Assembly: GCA_040954595.2 (NCBI GenBank)
Contig: CM082587.2
Location: 9,486,001 to 9,550,000, forward strand
DNA length: 64,000 bases
Origin: Balanoglossus misakiensis
Taxonomy: Eukaryota; Hemichordata
Direction of reading: 5' to 3'
Part shown: positions 10,690-20,727 of the stretch, piece by piece
Position numbering within the stretch: the stretch's first letter is position 1
Layout of the letters: each line of letters opens with the position of its first letter
Made by a program: the position numbers and the translations under genes
Notes under the pieces: model-generated
Database searches by the model: none
Told to the model about the DNA's origin: nothing
Seen by the model: the letters and a program-made list of their open reading frames with translations, nothing else

Positions 10690-11300
10690 TTTTAATGAGC
10701 ATGGCATACATATGAAAGGTGGGAATATATCCCCATCTTCAATAAGGACATCTATGTTCAATGTTCTCTTTATTGTGATAGAAAGGGCTTCTTTCTTTTA
10801 TTGCTCTTTCATTACCGCACAACTACACAAACACCTAAGGTTAGCTTTGTGATGTTCCATATTGCATACGCTACATGCAAAACTGTTCCCCTTAAGTTAA
10901 GATATGAATTTTCGGGTTGGATGGCATGGGATGCCTGGTATTCACCATTGTAATTCCCAGTGCAGAGACATTCAGCTCAGCAGTTTGGTCCAGTTGGTTG
11001 TGAAAATCATCTCTCAAATAGCAATTTTGTCATATATTATTTATGATAATAAAAGCATGAATGCTTCTGCTTGCTCTGTGATTAGAAGCTGACAATAGTA
11101 ATCACCGTAAGGTCAGATTGGAGGTAACAATACCTGCGGGCAATACGACAATAGACAACAATGGATATTGACAGTTTGGATAGTTTCTCCTTTCATCATC
11201 CATATTTCTCCGAAGTACTTCAGTGCCACCAGGGCCTGTTATAACTGATAACGTAGCACAAATTTACCAATAATATATCAATCAATTAAAACTGATAACG
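10690..11300. other. Intron sequence, no gene; diverged repeat at 10904-10990
   Basis: No exon is seen. A segment near 10915-10985 (GGCATGGGATGCCTGGTATT, CACCATTGTAATTCCCAGTG) resembles part of the element around 36250-36330, so at least this part is a diverged dispersed repeat. Confidence 0.45.
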
Positions 11301-11304
11301 TTTC

Positions 11305-11470
11305 TATCTATCTATCTATCTATCCATCCATCCATCAATCCATTGATTGATTGATCGATCAATAGTGCAATATCTAGATAGATCTATCCATTGATTGATT
11401 GATCGATCAATAGTGCAATATCTACATAGATCTATGTATTGACAGACAGACAGATAGATAGCCCTGCATA
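11305..11470. repeat. Microsatellite cluster with short tandem duplication
   Basis: TATC and CATC tetranucleotide runs are followed by a motif containing ATTGATTGATTGATCGATCA and AGTGCAATATCTA. That motif occurs twice in tandem (about 11342-11385 and 11391-11430), and GACA/GATA units follow. Confidence 0.85.
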
Positions 11471-11627
11471 TTGCCAATACGTAGCCAGATGTATAATAAT
11501 GCTTATAGTTAATACATTTAGAATGTATTTGCCTTCTGTCTACTACTTTAACAGTATACCAGTAGTTGAATTTGAAAAAAATTATGAATACATATATTAG
11601 TGATATAATATCTATGATATTTTTCAG

Positions 11628-11811
11628 ATCGTACTGTGAAAGTGTGGAATTTAGAGACTGGTCAGGAGATTATCTCATTGGTTGGACATCCAAATAACGT
11701 TATAAGTGTGAAATACTCTGAAAGATTGGGGCTGCTGTTTAGTGTTTCAACATCTTATGTCAAAGTATGGGATATCAGAGACAGTCAAGCACCTTGTATT
11801 AAAACTTTAAG
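11628..11811 (+). CDS. KIF21: KIF21-type kinesin, WD40 blades 1-2
   Basis: The acceptor is TTTTTCAG and the donor TTTAAG|GTGAG. It completes [18 protein letters not shown], then [36 protein letters not shown] and CIKTLR. GHPNNV and [15 protein letters not shown] are signature stretches of KIF21A/B and make the family assignment secure. Phase is consistent with both neighbours. Confidence 0.96.
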
Positions 11812-11906
11812 GTGAGTCTCTCTACATTAATAAGGAAAATATTGTATCATCAGTTGTGCTCATTTACTTGTGCAATTAAATGGGGGGGGGGGTGTAGCTT
11901 ATTATT

Positions 11907-12570
11907 AGGTCCCATTTGGTTATGTAATATACCATGGGACCTTATGGAATCAGTTGCGTCTGTATGTATGGATGGATGTATGTCAGTATGTCCGTCCACA
12001 TCAAAAACTTGAAAACCGTTGCGTGTATATATATTTGGCGTGTAGATGCATGCTGGGCTGTAGATGGGAGTTTAATTTGTTCAAACAAAGTTGTCATTGC
12101 CAAAATATGCAAATTAGCTTGAAAAATGTGTACCTTATGTCAACCTTAAACAGTCATGTATGTTTTGAGCTAATATTATCGATTTTCAATTTTTTATGCA
12201 TATTTTTTTGTCTTTTTTCACATCTTTGATAAAAAATCTTCTTTTCTGGAATTGATCAGCTGACTTCTTTGACATTTAGTATGAAGCTTCATATATGTGA
12301 TCTGAGTTACCATAGTTTAAATATTTGCAAAATTTGCATATTTACAATTTTTATCTTTTTGGATAAATTTTTCCCCCTCTAAAACCGCTTGTCAGATTGC
12401 ATTGAAATTTGGTAGGCATGTTCCTAGGGGTACCCAAGTAAGATTTGCATGTATGTTTTTCAAATCAACTTGAAGAATTCAATACTATATTTTTGGGTGA
12501 TATTTGGTCAAAACTCTTTCTCAGAACCCTCAACCCCATTGCTTTGAAATTTGATAGAACTTCCTGTGGT
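11907..12570 (+). repeat. GGTCCC-hairpin dispersed repeat, copy 3
   Basis: Starts with AGGTCCCATTTGG...CCATGGGACCTTA, a GATGGATG simple repeat and the ATCAAAAACTTGAAAACCG block, followed by two or more 'TTTGGTAGGCATG...CTAGGGGTACCCAAGTAAG' modules. It ends around 12570 in the first intron half between WD40 exons. Confidence 0.75.
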
Positions 12571-13584
12571 TGTGACACTAATCACACAGTCTTGCTAATT
12601 CTGTAAACGCCCTCAAGTGGTAATACTAGATTTTGGTAAGTAGCAGAGAACATTCGAACCTCTAGGCGGCTGCACTTTTGAAATAAAGGGCCTTACCCCC
12701 CCAAAATTGCAACAAGAGGTTTCTCAACGGTTTTCTGTAGTATTTAATTTCCTTAATAACATATAAAAAATCTACCCAAAATCCAATGGCCGGAAATGTG
12801 TAATTTTTAAGGTTTTACCCAAGATGGCCGCCGTATACGTAATTTTCCATATTTTAGTATATTTTAGTTTTCTTGTTTTTGAAATATATTGTATATCAAT
12901 GACTTTTTAATACAATTATAGAGAAAAATTGGGTGTTCCTATACAACTTTTTTCAATAAGATGGTATAAAACTTTGTGAACAATGCTGAGTCAGCACTTT
13001 TCTGGCACACCTCATGCTACAGTTTTCCTATGCTGAAAATATCTGAACAGATATCTCAAAATGAAGCATGATGACATACTATGTTCTTTTCATCATTTAA
13101 ATAACACTTCAAAAAGAAAATGACAATATTAAAACGCTGTTTTCTCAAAATTGTACATCTTATAAGGCAATGGAATATGAAAATCATGCACTATATTTGA
13201 GTATTCCCCTGCCTTAAATACTTAATTGTTCATCCTAGATCAGTTGATTAATCATAAAGGAATATGATACAGTTAGTATATGACTCTGCATTGTAATAAT
13301 TGCCAACACTTTTCCATGGCAAGCAATAAAACGGGACCACCGTCAATGACATTGTGATCACTTGGTAGGATAGAATCTATGGCACACTTGTTTGATTCTT
13401 TTTTGAAAATTCAGCTTCTGCATTTGTTAATTGGGGCTTGTTGGTTTTCCAAAATATTTCTTTTACTTTAAATAGAGCTGTGGAGCATATACTGACCTCA
13501 TAAATCAGTAAATTTTAGAAAGAAGGGTTTCCAGTTATCGACAAAACTGGAGCAGATTCTATGGTTTGGTCATGGGCTAATATG
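12571..13584. other. Intron sequence with no assigned feature
   Basis: About 1 kb of AT-rich sequence with no exon, motif or repeat that I could recognise, apart from a CAAGATGGCCGCC stretch that recurs in many animal repeats. Confidence 0.45.
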
Positions 13585-14162
13585 ACAGAACTCCATGACC
13601 TTAGTCTAGAATCTATCCGTTCGTAGTCGCATTCACCCTACTACCGTCTAGGAACGCATAACCAAAATCTAGTAAGGCCATAAAAATGGTAATTTGAATG
13701 TGAATAGTCTCCAACTGAGCAGTCTGACGTCAGAGAAGTCAATCACTTACGTTGACCGACTACTGATTGGCCAATTAGGTGATGACGTTGAATGTTAATT
13801 ATGTTTACAATGTAGCTCCGCCCCGAATGATACATAATCATGATCACGCGCTTGATGTCAGACTGCTCAGTTGGAGACTATTCACATTCAAATTACCATT
13901 TTTATGGCCTTACTAGATTTTGGTTATGCGTTCCTAGACGGTAGTAGGGTGAATGCGACTACGAACGGATAGATTCTAGACTACATGACCTCAGCCCTCG
14001 AGCTGTGCCGTCCATATGTTATTTTCATGAGTGATGCGGTTGTATCCTGCGGCCGTACTTTCGCGAGCGCAGCGAGCGAAAGTACAGCAGGATACAACCG
14101 TATCACGAGTGAAAATAACATATGGACGGCACAGCTCGAGGGCTGAGGTCATGGAGTTCTGT
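13585..14162. mobile_element. Fold-back element (outer palindrome) interrupted by a second element
   Basis: The right half is a long palindrome from CATGACCTCAGCCCTCGAGC (13984) to its complement ending ...GGAGTTCTGT at 14162. The loop region is around 14060 and contains TACTTTCGCGAGCGCAGCG. The missing outer left end, ACAGAACTCCATGACCT, lies at 13585-13601, separated from the rest by the inserted inner element 13602-13983. Removing the insert and one copy of CATGACCT restores a near-perfect palindrome of about 190 bp. Confidence 0.8.
13602..13983. mobile_element. Inner fold-back element with 8-bp target duplication (hAT-like MITE)
   Basis: The termini TAGTCTAGAATCTATCCG and its complement form arms of roughly 130 bp around a 120-bp centre. 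The centre holds ACTACTGATTGGCCAATTAG. Flanks are the direct repeat CATGACCT (13594-13601 and 13984-13991). An 8-bp duplication with a TAG start is typical of hAT-type MITEs; that class call is inference. There is no coding sequence. Confidence 0.8.
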
Positions 14163-14516
14163 TATTATTACATATGTTCTAAAAATCACCACATTTTGAA
14201 CGTAACTGGAGAGCCATTTCACTGCGGATTGATATCTTATTACTAAGATTATTATAATTAGCTACCATCTTTTGAGCTCTGTGATTGGTTTAAGTTTTTG
14301 ACTCTATTCATATGCAAATTACACCATCGCTTACCTAAGAACGCCACTCATTCATAGATAGCACTCACACAAACATGTATAATACTCAAAACAAACGATT
14401 TAATCAATTCAACACACTAAAACTTGTAAATACGATAACATTAAAACGTTTTTTTGAAGCTGAAAAATTGAAAGTCAAATAGTAGGATCGGAAAGATGCA
14501 CGAAATTCGCGGAAGT
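14163..14516. other. 3' flank of the Crypton ORF
   Basis: AT-rich sequence between the fold-back and the Crypton stop codon. It presumably includes the element's 3' end, but Cryptons have no terminal inverted repeats and no boundary can be placed by eye. Confidence 0.4.
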
Positions 14517-16073
14517 TTAGTCAGAATCAGAGTCCGAGTATAACATGGTTGGTCGTCGGCGTTTTGCTGAAGGAGTAGAACTGCCTCCAGCTCCGATGTT
14601 GAACGTGAAGTTGAAAACCCCACCGGTGATTTGGGTGTTGGAAAATAACCCTGGCAATTGATTTTGGACTTGCTGGCTACACAATTGCAAGGAGCGCGAT
14701 GAGGATGATGCGGAACTAACAAGGTCGCGGTTTTCAGGAGCCGGTGGTCGATCGCTCGCGTTGGTGGCTGAGAACGGTACGAGGGTTTTGGATGTGCTCG
14801 GTCGTGGATCGAATGTGTTGTCAATTCCACTCAGGATGTTACTCATTTTTCGTTGTTGATCTTCGTTTGCGACAGCATATCTATTCAAGCTGGCTGGATT
14901 TTTATGGCAGCTGAGCTGGGCTGCTGTATTAGGTGGTACACCGGCATCTAATAAACGTTGAACACATGCTTTCCGAGCACTGTGATTGCTGAGCTTGTCG
15001 GAGATACCAGCGGCTGTTGCCATCGATTTCATTATGGTGTTTAATTTATTTACACCCATAGGCTGCCTGCGAAACCATATGCCCTTACTGAGAGTGGCCG
15101 ACACATACTCTATTCCCAGGTAGAATGGAGCATCGTTGGTTTTCATGTCTTCCGGCCTCCGTTCAGCGTAGGCCTTGTAAACACGCACCGGACAGGTCGA
15201 ATCTTTCGACGGAGTTGCATAGGCCTTTGGGGAGAATTTTCGTGTGTTGCCGGGTTCCCCACGTCTGGTTTTTGTTAGACGCTCATTGTAGATGAGATAT
15301 TCCCCATTTTCGTCTGTCGCTGTTGTTACATCTCCCCATTTCATTTGTCTATGTTCATTGCTTCCTCTAAGGCCGAACAACTTGGTGTTATTAAGCCAGA
15401 TCGTGTTAAGGATCGCGTTGGGTGTATGGGTGCCGAGCTGTCCGGCTTTAATCAGCGTCGCTTCATGGTCTTCCGTGATGGCATTTGATTTTTTGGGCAG
15501 ATTACCCTTCCCTCCAGCTTTCAATTGCTTTCTTTTGGCAGCCAGGGCTTCACGGCTTCTTTGAAATTGGTCATCGCGAATTATACTCACGCCGTAGTTG
15601 GCATCACGCAAGTACCGGTCGATTGACTTCTGGTAACTTGATACGGAATCAGGCTCATATTCATCGCCGTTCTGTTTTCTCACGCTCAGGAAAAATCTGG
15701 CGAGCAAGGGGTCAAGTTCGGCAGGTGGAATAAGCTCCAGCTTACGAGTTTCTGTTGTCATCGTCTGTTGCCAGTGTTCAAAAATACCAACTTCCCGACG
15801 CGTTTTCATGGCGGTTTTCTTGTTTTTTTGCAACCCGATTAGAGCGCTGACGTCTTCGGTCGAGACCGCAGCAAATCTCCCGGACGCTGGCCGAGAAGTA
15901 GACGGTTCTACGGGCGTAGAGCTCGCCGGCATCGCTTCCATCGCAGTCGCTATTTCTCGCTCTACCGGTGCCGAAACATCGCTTTCACTCGGATAATAAA
16001 ATTCAGAATCCAAATGTTCAAAATAAATACAGTTCCGCCGATCGTAATAGTTGTTTTCCTCCATAAAATACAC
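14517..16073 (-). CDS. Crypton-type tyrosine recombinase (DUF3504-like), intact ORF
   Basis: A 518-codon uninterrupted frame on the minus strand. The N-terminal 80 residues are low-complexity. An N-terminal SAM-like DNA-binding region follows (ELDPLLARFFLSVRKQNGDE, PDSVSSYQKSIDRYL). The catalytic core has FGLRGSNEHRQMKWGDV (first Arg), LTKTRRGEPG (Lys hairpin), NHSARKACVQRLLDAGVPP (HxxR), QLSCHKNP (His/Trp position) and NRYA (nucleophilic Tyr). All expected tyrosine-recombinase positions are present. The tail has a GGVFNFTFN-type motif and a basic SAKRRR stretch before an acidic end. The layout matches Cryptons and their domesticated relatives (KIAA1958/QRICH1/ZMYM family). The enzyme would integrate the element as a circle. 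It sits antisense in a KIF21 intron. Start: the first in-frame Met (16073); a second Met lies three codons later. Domestication is unlikely given the intron position, but not excluded. Confidence 0.88.
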   Translation of the reverse strand: MYFMEENNYYDRRNCIYFEHLDSEFYYPSESDVSAPVEREIATAMEAMPASSTPVEPSTSRPASGRFAAVSTEDVSALIGLQKNKKTAMKTRREVGIFEHWQQTMTTETRKLELIPPAELDPLLARFFLSVRKQNGDEYEPDSVSSYQKSIDRYLRDANYGVSIIRDDQFQRSREALAAKRKQLKAGGKGNLPKKSNAITEDHEATLIKAGQLGTHTPNAILNTIWLNNTKLFGLRGSNEHRQMKWGDVTTATDENGEYLIYNERLTKTRRGEPGNTRKFSPKAYATPSKDSTCPVRVYKAYAERRPEDMKTNDAPFYLGIEYVSATLSKGIWFRRQPMGVNKLNTIMKSMATAAGISDKLSNHSARKACVQRLLDAGVPPNTAAQLSCHKNPASLNRYAVANEDQQRKMSNILSGIDNTFDPRPSTSKTLVPFSATNASDRPPAPENRDLVSSASSSSRSLQLCSQQVQNQLPGLFSNTQITGGVFNFTFNIGAGGSSTPSAKRRRPTMLYSDSDSD

Positions 16074-16667
16074 CGTATCAAGTTCGAGCTGTTACTAATC
16101 ACCAGCAGACGACAATATTTACAAACAGAAAATAGTACCAGACTTATTTGCATAATTTTGCGTGAAATAATTTCTTAACAATGGTTTTCTATGTAAACAT
16201 TATTTCATGGCACGTGACCTTCACGTGACATGTTTTGAAATATATCTTCATTCTAAATACACCATAAAACACGTATATGGTTGTAAAAAATAGTGAAATG
16301 TTTGACATACAGTTAGAACAGCTGAATCCAGATCGATTTGCTTGGAATGGTCTCACATCTGACATGATGTTTTAAAGAAAATGCAAAATAAAATGGGGAC
16401 TATTTTATTTCATTAGTATTTAACATCTGTGAGAATACCAACTTTATTTCGCTGCTGTCAGATAGGTAATCTGTAATACATATGTAATAATTTGATAGTA
16501 AACCCATCTGTAATAAGTTTTTGCAGGCCTTTTCCTTCGAATGCGATCCTAAAAAATAGGTTTTCCAACCACTCTTTTAGTGATCTCACTCCCAACAATG
16601 ATCTGTGCGAGCAGACGATGGGTTATCATATTCCATACCATTGTATGAATATCCATATTTCTATATG
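16074..16667. other. 5' flank of the Crypton and repeat-derived sequence
   Basis: AT-rich sequence upstream of the Crypton ORF, likely containing its promoter. I see no clear TATA-initiator pair and no element boundary. The final 20 bases (CATATTTCTATATG) are half of the dispersed repeat into which the 16668-18194 element inserted. Confidence 0.45.
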
Positions 16668-18194
16668 CAGTCGGCCCGATCGCCAAAAAAGGAAATCTCA
16701 TGAATATTTAAATTTGGTGTCAGAGGTAACTTTTCGGCCAATCAGATCGCTCGAGACAATCAGTTCCAGAGAAAATTCGCATGCCCTCGGTTTTAGTTCT
16801 GTTAAATGAAGTCAAATTCGCCTAAATACTCAAATTTTTGCCTGAGGATTCCTTGAAAGGTGCTCTAGCGATCTACCGATGCGTTTTGAAATCGACCGTT
16901 GCGTTTTTTAGCGACAGATGATAATTTCTGCCATGCCCAAGTCCCCACTGTCAACAACGGCGATGATGGCTATTCTTGTATGCTTCCGGGTTTTAGTCCG
17001 GAGTTTTACAAATGAAGTTCAATTAAATAAAATCTACGTCGCCTAAATGCCCAGGATTTTGTCCGAGGATACATTGATACACGCTCTAGCTATCTACCGA
17101 TGTGTTTTGAAATCGACCGTTGCGTTTTTTAGCGATAGCTGATAATTTCTGCCATGCCTACGTTCTCGATCTCACTGTCGACAACGGCGATGATGGCTAT
17201 TCTTGTATGCTTCTGAAGTTTTAGTGCGGGGTCTTAGTTCAATTAAATAAAATCTAGGTCGCCTAAACGCTCAGGATTTTGTCCGAGGACACATTGATAC
17301 ACGCTCTAGCGATCTACCGTTGCGTTTTGCAATCGACCGTTGCGTTTTGTAGCGACAACTGATAATTTCTGCCATGCCCTCACTATATACACAAGGAGCT
17401 ATATACACAACGGCAATGATAACAATCTTGTGCGTGAGCTAGGCCGTGGCTCAGTCACTCGCGATCCGAAAGTTTCATGATTTTTTTTATTCACAATCAC
17501 CAATTACCGTAAATGATAGAAAGGGTCGAATTCACAAAATATGACGATTACCTCATGAATGTGCGGTGTCAACTTGGAAACTGTTAGCAACTTTGCCAAA
17601 CGTAAATTACAACATACGCGCCGCGCAATAGCTCACAACACCGCTCATGCACGCTCACAGTCACCGTACAGAGTATACTACGAGTATCGCTGTTGCCCCT
17701 GTATCAGTTGCGTCTTTATACCATACATGTAGCTGATATAGTCCGACTAGCACAAGTATGGATCGTTATACTGCCCTGCTCTTCACTTTAAATCAACTTG
17801 GGTTTTAAATACGGCCGCACTGACACTGGATAGTGAGGCCCAAAGTTTACTGGAAGCATTTACCGAGTCATCGTCGGCTCGCACGGGTTGTTGGATCAAC
17901 CAAAGTTTCCCTAACGAACCCATGCGGGAACCGCTATATAAAAAACATCGTCCACGGTCAAAGGATTTGTTCTGCCAAGGTCTATTTTTCGGATACCAAG
18001 AGCTTGGCGGGCGGAGAGGTTACCTAGTATAAATGCAAGACAGCCTCAGGATGTCAGTGTTAGCAAAAGGCACTGGCCTTGTTGACATTCCTTCGCGCGT
18101 GTCATTTGTGCATATTTCTGATTGGGCGAAACGTTACCTTTGACACAAATTTAAATATTCATGAGATTTCCTTTTTTGGCGATCGGGCCGACTG
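16668..18194. mobile_element. 1.5-kb TIR transposon with 5-bp target duplication
   Basis: The termini are inverted repeats of about 60-80 bp beginning CAGTCGGCCCGATCGCC and continuing with GGAAATCTCATGAATATTTA. They are flanked by ATATG on both sides (16663-16667, 18195-18199). The flanking sequence joins up to match 60421-60480, which is an uninterrupted relative of the target. The interior holds three tandem copies of a roughly 220-bp unit and no convincing transposase, so the element is non-autonomous. Confidence 0.85.
16805..17440. repeat. Three tandem ~220-bp repeats inside the TIR element
   Basis: Each unit contains CGATCTACCGATGCGTTTTG, AATCGACCGTTGCG, TAGCGACA and GATAATTTCTGCCATGCC. 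Copies of the CGATCTACC landmark occur near 16869, 17092 and 17309, giving spacings of about 223 and 217 bp. Divergence between copies is moderate. Confidence 0.8.
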
Positions 18195-18315
18195 ATATGG
18201 TAAGATCATATCTGCTCGCAATGTCACCTGTAATTTTTATTCTGGTGTATCCTTATTTCTGCGTAATCCTCAGATAGGACCACAGTGTCCTTGATGCTAT
18301 TTTTTATGTTTTCAG

Positions 18316-18477
18316 TTCCTCAGGTCATACTCTGGGTGGAGGTGTAGCACTTACCGGTAGCAGAACATTAGCAGTACCAGCTGGTGAAATAAGTATTAAT
18401 GCCATCACAGTCAATCAGTCTGGTACCACGCTCTATTCTGCTGCAGGCAGTACTGTCAGATTCTGGGACCTGAGAAG
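18316..18477 (+). CDS. KIF21: KIF21-type kinesin, WD40 blade 3
   Basis: The acceptor is TTTTCAG and the donor AGAAG|GTAAG. In phase it reads SSGHTLGGG, TLAVPAGEISINAITVNQSG, then LYSAAGSTVRFWDLR. This corresponds to the KIF21 blade that starts LTSSGQV and contains QINQIALSPSGTMLYAASG. Phase matches the exons on either side even though about 6.5 kb of transposon-filled intron lies upstream. Confidence 0.94.
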
Positions 18478-18841
18478 GTAAGCATTCATTTACCTTGTAC
18501 CCAGCCTTTTTAGCTCTACTATCATCCACCGTCCGGGTCTGGTGTCCATCTTTTTTTAACACTTGTCTTCATCTCTGAAGCCGATTTGTTGAAATTGTGG
18601 TGAGATTTGTATATATGTATCGTTTGATCAGGTTTTGCCTTTTTGAAACTAACCCACATGGTTTCATTCACAATTAACTTTATCAAATTGTATGCTTTAA
18701 TTTAATTTGACAAAAATAACAAAGTTGATCAGTGTGTATAGGGATATTATTACTGTAAAAACATTTAATATCTTATTCATTTGGTGTCAATAACGTGCTT
18801 ATATGGCACAGGAATGAAACTGTTATAATTTAATTTTGTAG

Positions 18842-18962
18842 TTTTCAGGCAATGGGAAAACTGGTAGGTGGACACAGTGCAGCAGTAATGGCATTAGCTG
18901 TAGAACGTGGTAATCATGACATGGATGTTGTAATCACAGGCTCTAAGGACCATTACATCAAG
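18842..18962 (+). CDS. KIF21: KIF21-type kinesin, WD40 blade 4
   Basis: The acceptor is chosen at TTGTAG|T (18839-18841). Splicing there gives SFQAMGKLVGGH, which aligns with RFQPVGKLTGH of KIF21A. The nearer TTTTCAG would shift the phase. The peptide continues AVMALAVERGNHDMDVVITG and SKDHYIK, matching the conserved VVTGSKDHYVKMF stretch. The donor ATCAAG|GTAATA leaves phase 0. Confidence 0.93.
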
Positions 18963-19437
18963 GTAATATTTTTATCTCCAGTGCAGAGCTTTGGGATGGT
19001 AGCTGTATTGTCATGCAATCAGTATAAAATTCAGGTGAACCAGGTGTAGGAACAATGCTTTCTGTCAATGGTCTGACGTAATTTCCCACCCAGAATAAAT
19101 TAACTTATAATGGATTTCATTCATTCATAACTCAACTACGTCATTATGTTCACTATGTATGACATAAACTACACACTGATACACTTACTGAAGTTAGCGA
19201 CGTTTTTCTGTACCCTCTGCCAACAGTATTGCTGACACAGCGTTCTAAGTGTTAGCTCTCATTTGGTATATTTACACACATGTGTACTAGTGGCAGGTCA
19301 GTGAGTGATGTCTCTTTCTGTCTGTCTCAGGGCTGATTGAATTAAGTTGCTTGTCATATTTGTGTTTGTATCGATTTCTCTAAAAGTGCTTTGCAGATTG
19401 CTGTGACACTGGATAGGCATGCTCTAAGTTTATATTT

Positions 19438-20352
19438 AGCTCTGCTGTCACTTGTGTCAGCCGAGCTGTAGCGGTAGGTTGATAAGTGTCCATCCGTCGT
19501 CCGTCAACTTTTGGTGTTTCAATCTTCTTCTTTAAAACTACTTTGCAGATTTAGCTGAAATTTGGTTGGAATGTGTGTTATGGTGCCCTTACCTGATTTT
19601 GTTAATTTGGATTTGATGGGGTCATGAATATGCAAATTAGATCTAAAAATAAAAGTTTTGGTAAAAATCTTCTTCTCCACAACTACATGTACGATGGAGC
19701 TGAAATTTGGTAAGAATGTGTGTTATGGTGCCCCTTCCTGATTTTGTTAATTTGGATATGATGGGGTCATAAATATGCAAATTAGATCTAAAAATAGAAT
19801 TTTTGGTAAAAAATCTTCTTCTCCCTAACTACATGTACGATGGAGCTGAAATTTGGTAGGAATGTGTGTTATGGTGTCCTTACCTGATTTTGTTAATTTG
19901 GATTTGATCGGGTCTTGAATATGCAAATTAGATCTAAAAATATAATTTTTGGTCAAAAATCTTCTTCTCCATAACTACATGTACGATGGAGCTGAAATTT
20001 GGTAGGAATGTGTGTTATGGTGCCCCTACCTGATTTTGTTAATTTGGATATGATGGGGTCATAAATATGCAAATTAGAACCTTGGTGCTTCCTTTTGATG
20101 TTGTTCTTAGGATTCAATTCTTTCTTTCTTTAGCACAATGAATCAAGCTGTATTTGGATAAATACTTATGATGTCTATGTTTGGTTTTGTTCAATAGAAT
20201 ACGATTGTTATGAATTAAACCCTATGGTATTCATATCATCGCCCAGGTTACACTGTTAAAGTCAGCAGAGCTCTTTTGACCGATAGGTCACTTGTTGTTT
20301 TACCTATTTATGTGTAATCCCCAAATGGGATCAAAGTGTCCTTGACGCTATG
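19438..20352 (+). repeat. Modular dispersed repeat with four tandem ~145-bp units
   Basis: It starts near TTTAGCTCTGCTGTCACTTG and ends with CCCCAAATGGGATCAAAGTG, GTCCTTGACGCTATG. Inside are four tandem units, each with GAGCTGAAATTTGGT, AATGTGTGTTATGGTGCC and ATGGGGTCATAAATATGC, near 19551, 19699, 19843 and 19990. The 3' landmark (AATGGGACCACAGTGTCCTT, GACGCTATTTT) recurs at 18272, 26554 and 60509, so these are ends of one modular family. Confidence 0.75.
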
Positions 20353-20434
20353 TTTTTCATAATATGCCTAATGCATGTATATCTTATTATATGAAATGGT
20401 GTATTTATATTTTGTATGTTACCGATGTTGCTAG

Positions 20435-20605
20435 GTATTTGAAGTGCCCGAAGAAGCCGGGGGTGTTGTAAGTGCAAAAGCAAAACTGGAACCACCTCAT
20501 TATGATGGTATACAGAGTCTTGCTGTAAGTGGTACAGTCCTGTTCAGTGGATCCCGGGATATGTGCATTAAAAAATGGAATCTCAACAGTCAAACACCAG
20601 TAAAG
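20435..20605 (+). CDS. KIF21: KIF21-type kinesin, WD40 blade 5
   Basis: A 57-codon exon in phase 0 at both ends (acceptor TTGCTAG, donor GTAAAG|GTAGG). The peptide contains [46 protein letters not shown]. The EPPHYDGI...LFSGSRD.GIKKWDL pattern is diagnostic of KIF21A/B. Confidence 0.96.
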
Positions 20606-20727
20606 GTAGGAATTGCTTGGTAATCCAGCAAAATCGAACATTTTAAATAATCAGTCATAATCTTTATTTCTTATGTGGGGTTCACACAGGGACTTTTAAG
20701 ATGTTTCTGAAATGTCTCAGGTGGTCC

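Noticed and set aside
14163-16667. Terminal inverted repeats for the Crypton
   Set aside because: None were found, as expected for Cryptons. The nearby palindromes at 13.6-14.2 kb have their own target duplications and are separate insertions.
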